This document shows, piece after piece, positions 53,020 to 61,917 of a stretch of 64,000 bases of DNA (within the stretch, counting starts at the first letter, position 1; each line of letters opens with the position of its first letter). This DNA is from Sulfurimicrobium sp031426915 (GTDB lineage: Bacteria > Pseudomonadota > Gammaproteobacteria > Burkholderiales > Sulfuricellaceae). The notes beneath the pieces are model-generated. The model saw only the letters and a program-made list of their open reading frames with translations. It did not search any database and had not been told where the DNA came from. Made by a program: the position numbers and the translations under genes. The stretch spans positions 1 through 64,000 of the forward strand of contig JASJPB010000018.1 of assembly GCA_031426915.1 (NCBI GenBank), written 5' to 3'.

Positions 53020-54899
53020 TACGTAACGCATACATATGGCTGTGGATCCTGATGCTGGGAGGATGCGTGGCATCCCCGGCGCGGCAGGCCACCACTTTTG
53101 ACCAAATCGGTACCGAATTGGCCAAAGGAGGCACGGACCGGGCCAAGCCTGCCCAATCCGACGCGGTGGGTGCCGCACTGTTGCCTCCGCTCAGGATCGA
53201 GATGCCGGCTGCATACGGGAAGCCGTTGGAGCAGAAATTCGATCTGGTGGTGAACAATGCACCTGCCAACCAGGTTTTCATGGGTATCGTGAATGGCACG
53301 CGCTACAGCATGCTGGTACATCCCGATGTCACTGGAGCGATTTCCGTCAATCTGAAGGATGTCACCGTACTCGAGGCGCTGGGTGCGATCCGCGAAATAT
53401 ATGGTTATGAATATAAGGTTGAAGGCAACCGCATCGTTATTCAGCCCGTAACCATTCAAACCCGGATTTTCAAGGTAAATTACCTGGTGGGCCGGCGTCA
53501 GGGCGCCTCGGATACCCGGGTCCATTCCGGATCCATCAATACCACGTCTTCCTCACCCACGTCGACTCCCGGATCCACACCCGGCGCGGGCGGTACTACA
53601 TCCTCGGTTCAGGAAAGCAGTTCGATCTATACCTCTACCCGCAACGATTTCTGGGCGGACCTGGAAGATTCGGTGCGCACAGTGATCGGCTGCAGGATGC
53701 CAACGCGTTCGGCTGGGGGCGGGGCCGGCGGGACTGCCGGTGGCGCATCAGGCGCACAGCGCAATGTGGAAACCGTTTCAGGTCGCGGCGTGGACGGGTG
53801 CGATGGCGGTCGCAGCGTGGTAATCAACCCCCAGTCCGGCGTAGTGGTAGTGCGTGCCATGCCCGCGGAACAGCGTGATGTGTCGGTGTTTCTCAATGCC
53901 TCGCAGCTGTCCGTGGAACGCCAGGTGATTCTGGAAGCGAAAATCCTCGAAGTGGAGTTGAACGACGGCTACCAGGCCGGGGTGAACTGGGCCGGAATCG
54001 CCAATCTGGGTCGCTCTTCCGTGAGCATAGGCCGGTCTTCCGGGGGGTTCCGCACCAATTCCGGCGCCAATACCGGCGTGCAACTGGTTACAGCCACACC
54101 CGATGCCAATGGGACGCCAACCGCCAATTCAGCGATTGATGGGTTTACCTACAATCCGCTCCTGACCGCGACCAACGGCGTATTCGGTTTTGCCATCGCC
54201 AACCAGAACTTCGCCTCGCTGCTGGAGTTCCTGCAAACCCAAGGTAACGTGCAGGTACTGTCCAGCCCCCGCATCGCTACCCTGAACAACCAGAAGGCGG
54301 TGCTGAAAGTGGGGACCGATGAATTTTTCGTCACCAGTGTGAGCACGACCACTACCACCGGCACAGCAACCACAACCACGCCAACCGTGACGCTTCAGCC
54401 CTTCTTCTCGGGGATCGCATTGGACGTGACGCCGCAGATCGATGAAAACAATATCATTACTTTGCATGTCCACCCCTCGGTGAGCAAGGTGAGCACCGTT
54501 AACAAACTGGTGGATCTTGGTACCGCAGGGTCGATAAATTTGCCGCTGGCCTCCAGCAATGTATCGGAAACCGACAGCATCATCCGTGCCCAGGACGGCC
54601 AGGTGGTGGCGATCGGCGGCCTGATGAAACAGACCATGAGCGAAGCGCGTTCCCAGGTGCCGGGTGTGGGCGATGTGCCATTCCTGGGCTCGCTGTTCCG
54701 CCAGACCAATCAGGGTGCGGTAAAGAAGGAACTGGTGATCCTGCTCAAGCCGACGGTGATCCAGGGCGATGGCAGCTGGCAGCAGAATATCCAGGGAGCA
54801 CAACAGCGTATCGAAAAAATGGACCGCGGATTCTCTTATGGCGGGCGCGCTGAAGTATTCGGAGTGGGGGCGGAAAGCAAGAGCCCTCCCTCCCCCTGA
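53016..54899 (+). CDS. mshL: MSHA pilus secretin MshL, lipoprotein
   Basis: This 627-residue secretin forms the outer membrane pore for the pilus. A lipobox LGGCVAS ends the signal peptide near residue 17. N-domains (PADQV-like PANQVFMGIVNGTRYSM, TVLEALGAIREIYGYEY) precede a serine/threonine/glycine linker, and the secretin domain ends with VPGVGDVPFLGSLFRQ and KKELVILLKPTVI. It is coupled to mshK by a four-base overlap. Confidence 0.93.
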   Translation: MIRNAYIWLWILMLGGCVASPARQATTFDQIGTELAKGGTDRAKPAQSDAVGAALLPPLRIEMPAAYGKPLEQKFDLVVNNAPANQVFMGIVNGTRYSMLVHPDVTGAISVNLKDVTVLEALGAIREIYGYEYKVEGNRIVIQPVTIQTRIFKVNYLVGRRQGASDTRVHSGSINTTSSSPTSTPGSTPGAGGTTSSVQESSSIYTSTRNDFWADLEDSVRTVIGCRMPTRSAGGGAGGTAGGASGAQRNVETVSGRGVDGCDGGRSVVINPQSGVVVVRAMPAEQRDVSVFLNASQLSVERQVILEAKILEVELNDGYQAGVNWAGIANLGRSSVSIGRSSGGFRTNSGANTGVQLVTATPDANGTPTANSAIDGFTYNPLLTATNGVFGFAIANQNFASLLEFLQTQGNVQVLSSPRIATLNNQKAVLKVGTDEFFVTSVSTTTTTGTATTTTPTVTLQPFFSGIALDVTPQIDENNIITLHVHPSVSKVSTVNKLVDLGTAGSINLPLASSNVSETDSIIRAQDGQVVAIGGLMKQTMSEARSQVPGVGDVPFLGSLFRQTNQGAVKKELVILLKPTVIQGDGSWQQNIQGAQQRIEKMDRGFSYGGRAEVFGVGAESKSPPSP

Positions 54900-54904
54900 G
54901 GGCT

Positions 54905-55735
54905 ATGTACAAGCAGCATTTCGGCCTCAATGAGCTGCCTTTCGGCATCACGCCAGACACCAGTTTTTTCTTTGCTTTCACCAGCTATCAGGAAGCGCTG
55001 AACACCCTGCTGGTGGCTGCGCGCACCGGCGAAGGCTTCATCAAGATCACGGGCGAGGTGGGGACGGGAAAAACCCTGCTGTGTCGCAAATTCATGGCCA
55101 GCCTGGGCGGGGATTTCGTCACCGCCTACATACCCAATCCCTATCTCGAACCGCGTACCCTTTTGATGGCGCTGGCGGAAGACATCGGTGTCACGCTCGA
55201 TCCGACGGTGGATCAACACCATTTGCTGCGGGCGTTGGGCTTGGGGCTGCTCGATTTTGCCCGTAAGGGAAAGCGTGTCGTATTGTGTCTGGATGAAGCC
55301 CAGGCGATGCCGCTCGAGACCCTGGAGGCATTGCGCCTGCTGACCAATTTGGAAACCGAGAAACGCAAGCTGCTGCAAATCGTGCTTTTCGGCCAGCCGG
55401 AGCTGGACGACAAGCTTGAGCAGGACTCGGTGCGCCAGCTCAAGCAGCGCATCACGTTTCATTACCAGTTGGGTATGTTGCAGCGCGAAGAGCTCGAACT
55501 TTATCTCGCTCACCGGTTGGCCATTGCGGGATACCGGGGTGGCCCCCTGTTTAGTCAGGGCGCGCTGCGCCGTCTTTACCGGGCCAGCGGAGGCGTGCCC
55601 CGTTTGGCCAATATTCTCGGGCACAAGTGTTTGCTGCTGACATACGGTGAGGGCAAGGCCCAGGTCGAGGCCGCTCACGCGCGCGCGGCGGTGAAGGATA
55701 CGCCGGCGGCGAAACAATCGCGCTGGTGGTGGTGA
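54905..55735 (+). CDS. mshM: MSHA biogenesis ATPase MshM (ExeA-like)
   Basis: This 276-residue AAA ATPase shows the opening MYKQHFGLNELPFGITPD, Walker A GEVGTGKTLLCR, Walker B VVLCLDEAQAM, and LFGQPELDDKL. ExeA-like proteins help to place secretins in the envelope. It starts five bases after mshL and ends nine bases before mshN. Confidence 0.91.
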   Translation: MYKQHFGLNELPFGITPDTSFFFAFTSYQEALNTLLVAARTGEGFIKITGEVGTGKTLLCRKFMASLGGDFVTAYIPNPYLEPRTLLMALAEDIGVTLDPTVDQHHLLRALGLGLLDFARKGKRVVLCLDEAQAMPLETLEALRLLTNLETEKRKLLQIVLFGQPELDDKLEQDSVRQLKQRITFHYQLGMLQREELELYLAHRLAIAGYRGGPLFSQGALRRLYRASGGVPRLANILGHKCLLLTYGEGKAQVEAAHARAAVKDTPAAKQSRWWW

Positions 55736-55744
55736 GAGAGTGAT

Positions 55745-56788
55745 ATGAGTCTGATCAATCAAATGTTGCAGGAGCTGGACCAACGCCGCGCCGATGGCGG
55801 AATACCTGCCGCCCAGGTGCGCGCGGTGTCGCGCCAGCCGCGAACCAAGGTCACGTTGCATTGGGTGGCTATGGCGCTGGTGGTGGTTATTGCGGCAGCA
55901 GGGGGCGGGTATTGGTTTGCCAACAGGCAGCCCGGCAATGCCCCAGGCGTGCCCGCGCCGACGCCTCAGGTTATTGCGCCTGCCGCCGCGCCTGTCGCGG
56001 CACCCGCGCCAGTTACAGAACCCGCGCCGACCACGCCCGCATCCGTTTTGCAAATGGACCTCGAACTCACCCAGTTGCCGATCCCGATCGAGAAGCCGGC
56101 CACGCTCGCGCCTCCTCCGCCCCGTGCGGCGATTCCCGCTGCGATACCCGCCCCGCCTAAACCCGCCAAGGCAACGGAAGCAGCGCCACCCATGGGAATC
56201 AACAAGGAAATAAAACAAACCAGCCCGCAGCAGCGTGCCGAAAATGCTTATCGCCAAGCCTATGCAAGCCTGCAGCAGGGGCGCATGGGCGAGGCGGAAG
56301 AGAGTTTGCGCCAGGTGTTGCAAATCGATCCGCGTCATGCGGCGGCAAGACAGGGTTTGGCGGCGCTGCTGGTGGAGTCGAAACATCTTGACCGGGCCGA
56401 ACAAGTGCTGCAACAAGGCCTGGAGCTTCAACCGGGGCACACCGGATACGCAATGACCCTGGCCCGTTTGCAAGTGGAGCGAGGTGATGTCGCGGCGGCC
56501 TTGGCAAGCTTGCAGCGCAATCCGCCCGGCGGGGAAAATGCCGAGTATCACGGTTTTCTTGCCGCCCTGTTACAGCGCTCGGAGCGCCATAAGGAGGCAA
56601 TCGAACATTATCATTCCGCGCTTAATCTGAATCCGGGCGCGGGCCAATGGATGCTCGGTCTGGGCATTTCGCTGCAAGCGGATAATCAACCCGCCAAGGC
56701 CGCCGAGGTTTTTCGCCGTGCCAGACAGAGCAATATAAATCCAGAATTGAAAGCATTTGCGGAGCAGCGTCTGAAGCAGCTGCAATAA
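55745..56788 (+). CDS. mshN: MSHA biogenesis protein MshN (TPR)
   Basis: This 347-residue protein begins MSLINQMLQELDQR, the usual MshN start, has one membrane helix (WVAMALVVVIAAAGGGYWF), a proline/alanine-rich linker, and TPR repeats from about residue 160 (YRQAYASLQQGRMGEAEESL, then AARQGLAALLVESKHLDRAE and two more). It probably scaffolds the assembly complex. It is the last gene of the pilus locus and faces comF across a long inverted repeat. Confidence 0.9.
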   Translation: MSLINQMLQELDQRRADGGIPAAQVRAVSRQPRTKVTLHWVAMALVVVIAAAGGGYWFANRQPGNAPGVPAPTPQVIAPAAAPVAAPAPVTEPAPTTPASVLQMDLELTQLPIPIEKPATLAPPPPRAAIPAAIPAPPKPAKATEAAPPMGINKEIKQTSPQQRAENAYRQAYASLQQGRMGEAEESLRQVLQIDPRHAAARQGLAALLVESKHLDRAEQVLQQGLELQPGHTGYAMTLARLQVERGDVAAALASLQRNPPGGENAEYHGFLAALLQRSERHKEAIEHYHSALNLNPGAGQWMLGLGISLQADNQPAKAAEVFRRARQSNINPELKAFAEQRLKQLQ

Positions 56789-56888
56789 TCCAACCCCTCC
56801 CGGCCTCCCCTTGTCAGGGGAGGAGACAACCGGCTTCCCCCCCTGACAAGGGGGATTGAGGGGGGTTAGGAGGCCGGGAGGGGTTGGA
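56789..56888. repeat. Nested inverted repeat / bidirectional terminator between mshN and comF
   Basis: A perfect 20-bp arm, TCCAACCCCTCCCGGCCTCC (56789-56808), is matched by its complement at 56869-56888. Inside it, CCCTTGTCAGGGG and CCCCTGACAAGGGG form smaller dyads. The 100-bp element lies between two convergent genes and can fold as one long hairpin on either strand. It resembles dispersed extragenic repeats of proteobacteria. Confidence 0.75.
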
Positions 56889-56892
56889 GGGG

Positions 56893-57606
56893 TTAACTAG
56901 TCAAGGTTCTTGCCACCACCCACGCACTAACTTCCCTCGCTCCCTGGCGGCGCAAAGCCAGTGCCAGCTCGTGCAGGCTGGCGCCGCTTGTCATCACGTC
57001 GTCCACCAGCGCGACATGTTTCCCGGTTAAATCAAGGTTCGAAGAAAAAGCGCCCCGCAGATTGACTGCCCGCTCTTTCCACGGCAGATCGACTTGCGGG
57101 GTCGTGGCGCGGATACGCTCGGCGCCCTGGGGCAGAAGCGGGATATCCAGTTGCCTGGCAATGATTTTTGCCAGTTCCAGAGCCTGATTGAAGCCCCGTT
57201 CTCTCAACCTGAGCGGATGCAAGGGCATGGCAATCAGCGCATCCGGGCGCGGTGAGAGCGCGGCACGGTGCGCCAAGGGGAGGGCGAGTCTGCTGATGAG
57301 GTCCAGGCGGTGGCGGTATTTCAGTGCCTTAATCAGGGCGTCAACGGGAAATGCATAGGTAAAAAGCGCCACGGTACGGTCGAAGGCGGGCCGGTCGCTA
57401 AGGCAATGGCCGCAAAGCTTGCTGTCGGTAGTGGGCAGCGCGCAGCGCGGGCAGTGAGGATCGCTGTGCCAGGGCAAGTCGGCGAGGCATGCCGGACAAA
57501 AGGACGCATTTCCGCTGGACGCGCCGCACAGCAAACAGCTCTGTGGCAACAATATCCGCACAAAACTTGTGCAACCGTTTAAAATGGCCGATCTGAAATT
57601 TGACAA
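56893..57606 (-). CDS. comF: ComF family phosphoribosyltransferase-like protein
   Basis: This 237-residue protein has an N-terminal zinc-binding double-zinc ribbon (CLLCG, FCPAC, CPRC, CGHC) and a phosphoribosyltransferase domain with VALVDDVMTSGAS. RLRERGFNQALELA is the ComF signature. ComF homologues are required for natural DNA uptake in several bacteria. Type IV pili nearby could serve uptake, but MSHA is not a known uptake pilus, so no link is claimed. Confidence 0.9.
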   Translation of the reverse strand: MSNFRSAILNGCTSFVRILLPQSCLLCGASSGNASFCPACLADLPWHSDPHCPRCALPTTDSKLCGHCLSDRPAFDRTVALFTYAFPVDALIKALKYRHRLDLISRLALPLAHRAALSPRPDALIAMPLHPLRLRERGFNQALELAKIIARQLDIPLLPQGAERIRATTPQVDLPWKERAVNLRGAFSSNLDLTGKHVALVDDVMTSGASLHELALALRRQGAREVSAWVVARTLTS

Positions 57607-57661
57607 TCCGCGCGCAATCCTTAATTATGCGCACAATTTTAACACTAGCGACTGCGCTGTA

Positions 57662-58045
57662 ATGACACAGAAACAACTCATCAGCGCCAACCAGCAGCGG
57701 TTCTCGGCGCGGATTTTCAATCTTGCCAGCATAATCGCGACCGTCATCCCTCCCCTGCTGATGATCTGGATCGCGGCATCGATATTCGCTTATGCCTCGG
57801 TGGCCCATCATCCCAGCCCCAGGGTGGTGCATTACAACCGCATCGCCGGTTATCGTTTTTATGGTGCAGCGGGAACAATGGTAGTGTTCGGCCAGCCGAT
57901 CTACGGCTTGTTCGGCAACTGGCACGGGCTGCTGGCGGTGTGGGCGATCCTGGCACTGGTGGTTATTCCTTTAGGGCTCCGCGACCTGATCAGGGTGCAG
58001 CGGGAAGATTGGCAGGACATGGAAATAGAGGTGAACGCATCATGA
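57662..58045 (+). CDS. Small membrane protein upstream of bioB
   Basis: This protein of about 127 residues has two membrane helices (IIATVIPPLLMIWIAASIFAY and GLLAVWAILALVVIPLGL), with a periplasmic loop rich in His, Pro, Tyr and Gly between them (ASVAHHPSPRVVHYNRIAGY). The family is unknown to me. The open frame begins at 57569 but would overlap comF; ATG 57662 is the likely start. It overlaps bioB by four bases, so it is the first gene of the biotin operon. Confidence 0.7.
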   Translation: MTQKQLISANQQRFSARIFNLASIIATVIPPLLMIWIAASIFAYASVAHHPSPRVVHYNRIAGYRFYGAAGTMVVFGQPIYGLFGNWHGLLAVWAILALVVIPLGLRDLIRVQREDWQDMEIEVNAS

Positions 58046-59013
58046 ATAACGTAGCAGAACTTGAACGGGCGACCAATTCACCCTGGTCGGTGGCGCAAAT
58101 CGAGACGCTATTCGCCATGCCCTTCAGCGACCTGGTATTCAAGGCGCAGACGGTGCATCGCAAACATTTCGACCCTAACCAAGTGCAGGTCAGTACGCTG
58201 CTGTCGATCAAGACCGGCGGCTGTTCCGAGGATTGCGGCTATTGCTCCCAATCCGCGCACCACGAAACACCGGTGGCGCGCGAGCCGCTGCTGGCATTGG
58301 ACGAAGTCGTTTCCGCCGCCGCCAAAGCCAAGCAAAGCGGCGCTACCCGCTTTTGCATGGGTGCCGCCTGGCGTGGCCCGCAACAGAGGGATCTGGTGTC
58401 GGTGCTGGAGATGGTGCGTGCAGTCAAGGCGCTGGGCCTGGAGACCTGCGTTACGCTCGGCATGCTCAAGGAAGAGCAGGCCGTCCAACTCAAGGACGCT
58501 GGTCTGGATTACTACAATCACAACCTGGATACCGCGCCGGAATTTTACGGCCAAGTCATCACCACCCATACCTACCAGGATCGTCTCGACACCCTGGGCA
58601 AGGTACGCAAGGCCGGCATCAAGGTATGCAGCGGCGGCATCGTCGGCATGGGCGAATCGCGCACCCAGCGCGCCGCCCTTATTGCCCAGCTGGCCAATCT
58701 CGACCCGGTGCCGGAATCGGTACCGATCAACATGCTGGTACAGGTTGAGGGCACGCCGCGGAAAGCCGCCGAAAATCTTGATCCGCTCGAATTCGTGCGC
58801 ACTGTCGCGGTGGCACGCATCACCATGCCCAACAGCTTGGTGCGCCTGTCCGCTGGGCGAGGGGAAATGTCGGACAGTGTGCAGGCCTTGTGTTTCCTGG
58901 CCGGTGCCAATTCCATTTTCTATGGCGAGAAACTGCTCACCACCGGCAACCCCGATACCCAATCCGACCAGACCCTGTTCGACAAGCTCGGTATTCGTGC
59001 CATGGCGGCTTAA
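58042..59013 (+). CDS. bioB: Biotin synthase
   Basis: This 323-residue radical SAM enzyme inserts sulfur into dethiobiotin. The [4Fe-4S] motif is GGCSEDCGYCSQSAHH (CxxxCxxC). CMGAAWRGPQQRD, YYNHNLDTAPEFY and the C-terminal NSIFYGEKLLTTGNP are diagnostic. ATG 58042 overlaps the membrane gene, and the frame upstream of it does not match the family. Confidence 0.96.
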   Translation: MNNVAELERATNSPWSVAQIETLFAMPFSDLVFKAQTVHRKHFDPNQVQVSTLLSIKTGGCSEDCGYCSQSAHHETPVAREPLLALDEVVSAAAKAKQSGATRFCMGAAWRGPQQRDLVSVLEMVRAVKALGLETCVTLGMLKEEQAVQLKDAGLDYYNHNLDTAPEFYGQVITTHTYQDRLDTLGKVRKAGIKVCSGGIVGMGESRTQRAALIAQLANLDPVPESVPINMLVQVEGTPRKAAENLDPLEFVRTVAVARITMPNSLVRLSAGRGEMSDSVQALCFLAGANSIFYGEKLLTTGNPDTQSDQTLFDKLGIRAMAA

Positions 59014-59026
59014 TCGGTCGTTATTT

Positions 59027-59088
59027 ACCGCAAAGGTGCGCAAGGGAAAGCAATGCCCTACTTCGCGTACCTTTGCGTTCTTTGCGGT
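59027..59088. repeat. REP-like imperfect inverted repeat between bioB and bioF
   Basis: ACCGCAAAG (59027-59035) pairs with CTTTGCGGT (59080-59088), and the flanking GTGCGCAAGG and CGTACCTTTGCG partly pair as well, giving a long imperfect hairpin. It resembles the slmA/moeB element at 16.5 kb in sequence style (CCGC-AAGG). It lies within the biotin operon, where it could affect mRNA stability. Confidence 0.65.
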
Positions 59089-59117
59089 GAGAAAGACTTT
59101 ACCCGGTCCGAACAAAC

Positions 59118-60272
59118 ATGCCTTTTTCATATCTTGCCGATGAACTGAAACGCCGCGAGGCGGACGGCCTGCTGCGCCGTCGCCGCATGCTGGAGAGCCC
59201 CCAGGGCGCCCGGGTGCGGGTGGACGGCGAAGATATCCTGTCCTTCTGCAGCAACGATTACCTCGGGCTTGCCAACCATCCCGCGCTGATAGACGCCGCC
59301 TGCCGGGGGGGGCGAGAATTCGGCGTGGGTGCGGGGGCGTCGCATCTGGTCACTGGGCACAGTTCTGTGCACCACGAGTTGGAACGGGCTCTCGCCGGGT
59401 TCACCGGGCTGCCCGCGGCGCTGCTTTTTTCCACCGGTTACATGGCCAATATGGGTGCCATTGTCGCTCTTTTGGGGCGCAGCGACGCGCTCTTCGCCGA
59501 CAAACTGAACCACGCTTCCCTCAATGATGCGGCGCTGCTGTCCCGTGCCAGGCTGGGGCGTTATCCGCATGGCGATCTGGTTTCCTTGGAGCGTCAGCTT
59601 GCCGTGTCAAGCGCGCGTCGCAAGCTGGTGGTGAGCGACGCGGTATTCAGCATGGACGGCGATATCGCCCCGGTGCCTGAATTGCTGGCTTTATGCGAGC
59701 GCTACGATGCCTGGCTGTTGCTGGACGATGCCCATGGCTTCGGCGTACTGGGAGATAAAGGCCAGGGAGTCCTGGCGCACTTCGGCATACAATCGCCGCG
59801 CATCATCTATATGGCTACTCTGGGCAAGTCCGCCGGGGTATTCGGCGCTTTCGTCGCGGGGGAGCCGGAGCTGATTGCATGGCTGGTGCAAAGCGCCCGC
59901 AGCTATATCTATACCACCGCAACGCCGCCCATGCTGGCGGCGGCATTGCTGGAAAGCGTGCGGGTGATCGAAGCGGAAGGCTGGCGCCGGGAACGTTTGG
60001 CGCAACTGGTCAGTATGCTGAGCACGGGTTTGAACTCGAAGAGTTGGCGCCTGATGCCCTCCGAAACGCCCATTCAGCCGCTAGTGATCGGTTCCAGCCA
60101 GGACGCCCTCAGGGTAAGCGAGGGCTTGCGTCAGCGCGGCATCCTGGTGCCGGCGATTCGTCCGCCTACCGTGCCGGATGGGACTGCGCGGCTGCGTATT
60201 TCTCTTTCCGCTGCGCACAGCGAGGCCGATGTGGCGTTGCTGATCCAAGCACTTCATGACATGGAAGCCTAA
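59118..60272 (+). CDS. bioF: 8-amino-7-oxononanoate synthase
   Basis: This 384-residue PLP enzyme joins pimeloyl-ACP and alanine. The lysine is in TLGKSAGVFGAF. SFCSNDYLGLANHP, GASHLVTGHSSVHHELE and LLLDDAHGFGVLG are the key blocks. It lies 104 bases after bioB and overlaps bioH by one base (TAATG). Confidence 0.95.
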   Translation: MPFSYLADELKRREADGLLRRRRMLESPQGARVRVDGEDILSFCSNDYLGLANHPALIDAACRGGREFGVGAGASHLVTGHSSVHHELERALAGFTGLPAALLFSTGYMANMGAIVALLGRSDALFADKLNHASLNDAALLSRARLGRYPHGDLVSLERQLAVSSARRKLVVSDAVFSMDGDIAPVPELLALCERYDAWLLLDDAHGFGVLGDKGQGVLAHFGIQSPRIIYMATLGKSAGVFGAFVAGEPELIAWLVQSARSYIYTTATPPMLAAALLESVRVIEAEGWRRERLAQLVSMLSTGLNSKSWRLMPSETPIQPLVIGSSQDALRVSEGLRQRGILVPAIRPPTVPDGTARLRISLSAAHSEADVALLIQALHDMEA

Positions 60273-61033
60273 TGAAACTCCACGTCGAAGCCAGTGGTCA
60301 CGGGCCCGATCTGGCATTGCTCCATGGATGGGGCATGCATGGCGGAATTTGGGATGGCGTGCGTGGGGAACTGGCGCAACGTTTTCGCGTCCATGTCGTG
60401 GATTTGCCCGGCTACGGGGCGAGTCCGGCCTGCCAGCCCTATGATCTGGAACATCTGGCGCGTACGGTGGCGCAGTCCTTGCCGCCCGGAATCGGGGTCG
60501 TGGGCTGGTCCATGGGCGGCCTGGTGGCGCAACGCTGGGCGCAGATCGTGCCGCAGCAGGTGGAAAAGCTGATGCTGGTGGGTACTTCGCCCCGTTTCGC
60601 GCAGGGACCCGACTGGCAGTGCGGCATCGAGCCGGAAGTGCTGCGGACCTTTGCCCGTGACCTGGAGCAGGATTATGCCGCCACCTTGCTACGCTTCCTG
60701 TCGCTTCAGGCACGCAACGGAGAGCATGTACGCACGGTGATGAAATACCTGCGCCTGGCCCTGTTTGCCAGGGGCGTGCCGAGTGCCCCGGTGCTGCAGG
60801 CGGGATTGGGTTTACTGCTGGTAACGGACTTGCGTGCCGTTGCCCACGGTCTCGCCATGCCCGTGTCCATCGTGCATGGCGAGCGCGACATGCTCGCTCC
60901 CGCGGATGCCGCGCGCTGGATGGCCGAGCACGTTCCTGATGCGAAGCTGACGCTGATTCCGGGCTGTGCTCACGCCCCTTTCCTTTCCCACCCCCAGGCT
61001 TTTTTGCCAGCCGTAGCGGAGTTTTTCCGGTGA
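60272..61033 (+). CDS. bioH: Pimeloyl-ACP methyl ester carboxylesterase
   Basis: This 253-residue alpha/beta hydrolase removes the methyl group that disguises the growing pimeloyl chain. The nucleophile is Ser80 in GWSMGG, with the histidine in PGCAHAPFLSHP and the aspartate in GERDMLAP. ALLHGWGMHGGIWDG is typical. It overlaps bioC by a few bases. Confidence 0.94.
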   Translation: MKLHVEASGHGPDLALLHGWGMHGGIWDGVRGELAQRFRVHVVDLPGYGASPACQPYDLEHLARTVAQSLPPGIGVVGWSMGGLVAQRWAQIVPQQVEKLMLVGTSPRFAQGPDWQCGIEPEVLRTFARDLEQDYAATLLRFLSLQARNGEHVRTVMKYLRLALFARGVPSAPVLQAGLGLLLVTDLRAVAHGLAMPVSIVHGERDMLAPADAARWMAEHVPDAKLTLIPGCAHAPFLSHPQAFLPAVAEFFR

Positions 61034-61917
61034 TGGACGCATTATTGATAGACAAGCAGCGCATGCGGCGCTCCTTCGAGCGCGCGGCAGCGAGCTACGA
61101 CCATGTGGCGGTGCTGCAACGCGCGGTGGCGGACCGGATGGCGGAGCGCTTGCAGCTCGTGAAATTCACCCCGGTGGCAATGCTCGATGCTGGTTGCGGC
61201 ACAGGTTACGCACGCCATTTGCTGCAGCAGCGATATAAGGACGCGCGTCTGCTCGAACTGGATATCGCCCTGAACATGCTGCAGGTGGCGCGTGGTGCAC
61301 GGTCGTGGTGGCACAAGCTGCTGCCTGATCGCACCAGCAAGGTCGATTACGTGTGCGGCGACCTGGAGTCGCTGCCTTTGCAGGCAGGCAGCGTCGATCT
61401 GGTGTGGTCGAATCTTGCGCTGCAATGGTGCAACGATCTCGATGCCTCCTTTGCCGGCGTGCGGCGGGTGCTGGCGCCGAACGGGCTGTTCATGTTCAGC
61501 ACCTTCGGCCCCGATACGCTGAAGGAGTTGCGCCAGACTTTCGGTCAGGTGGATGGCTATACTCACGTCAGCCGCTTCGCCGACATGCACGACATCGGTG
61601 ATGCGCTGATGCGGGCGGGGTTCGCCGAGCCGGTGATGGACATGGAGTACTTCACCCTGACTTATGACAGCGTTTCCGGCCTGATGCGCGATCTCAAGGC
61701 GCTGGGCGCCCACAACGCCACCCAGGGGCGGCGCCAGGGCCTGGCGGGCAAAACGGCCTGGCGCCGCATGGAAGCCGAATACGAAAAACTTCGTAGCGAC
61801 GGCAAGCTGCCCGCCACCTATGAAGTGGTCTATGGCCACGCCTGGGCGCCGGCCAACTTGCCGGATGGCAGGCAAGTGGTTCAAATGCCGCTTTCGCGCA
61901 AGCGGAGGGAAGGGTGA
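61033..61917 (+). CDS. bioC: Malonyl-ACP O-methyltransferase
   Basis: This protein of about 294 residues uses SAM to methylate malonyl-ACP and so starts pimelate synthesis. Motif I is MLDAGCGTGYARHLL, followed by YVCGDLESLPLQAGSVDLVW and LALQWCNDLD. FSTFGPDTLKELR is characteristic of BioC. GTG 61030 directly precedes ATG 61033; either can start. It overlaps bioD by four bases. Confidence 0.94.
   Translation: MDALLIDKQRMRRSFERAAASYDHVAVLQRAVADRMAERLQLVKFTPVAMLDAGCGTGYARHLLQQRYKDARLLELDIALNMLQVARGARSWWHKLLPDRTSKVDYVCGDLESLPLQAGSVDLVWSNLALQWCNDLDASFAGVRRVLAPNGLFMFSTFGPDTLKELRQTFGQVDGYTHVSRFADMHDIGDALMRAGFAEPVMDMEYFTLTYDSVSGLMRDLKALGAHNATQGRRQGLAGKTAWRRMEAEYEKLRSDGKLPATYEVVYGHAWAPANLPDGRQVVQMPLSRKRREG

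Noticed and set aside
54836..56551. 571-codon open frame on the minus strand
   Set aside because: It is a shadow of mshM and mshN.
59014..59117. A tRNA or small RNA gene between bioB and bioF
   Set aside because: The sequence folds as one imperfect hairpin with REP-like arms; there is no cloverleaf, anticodon arm or T-loop.
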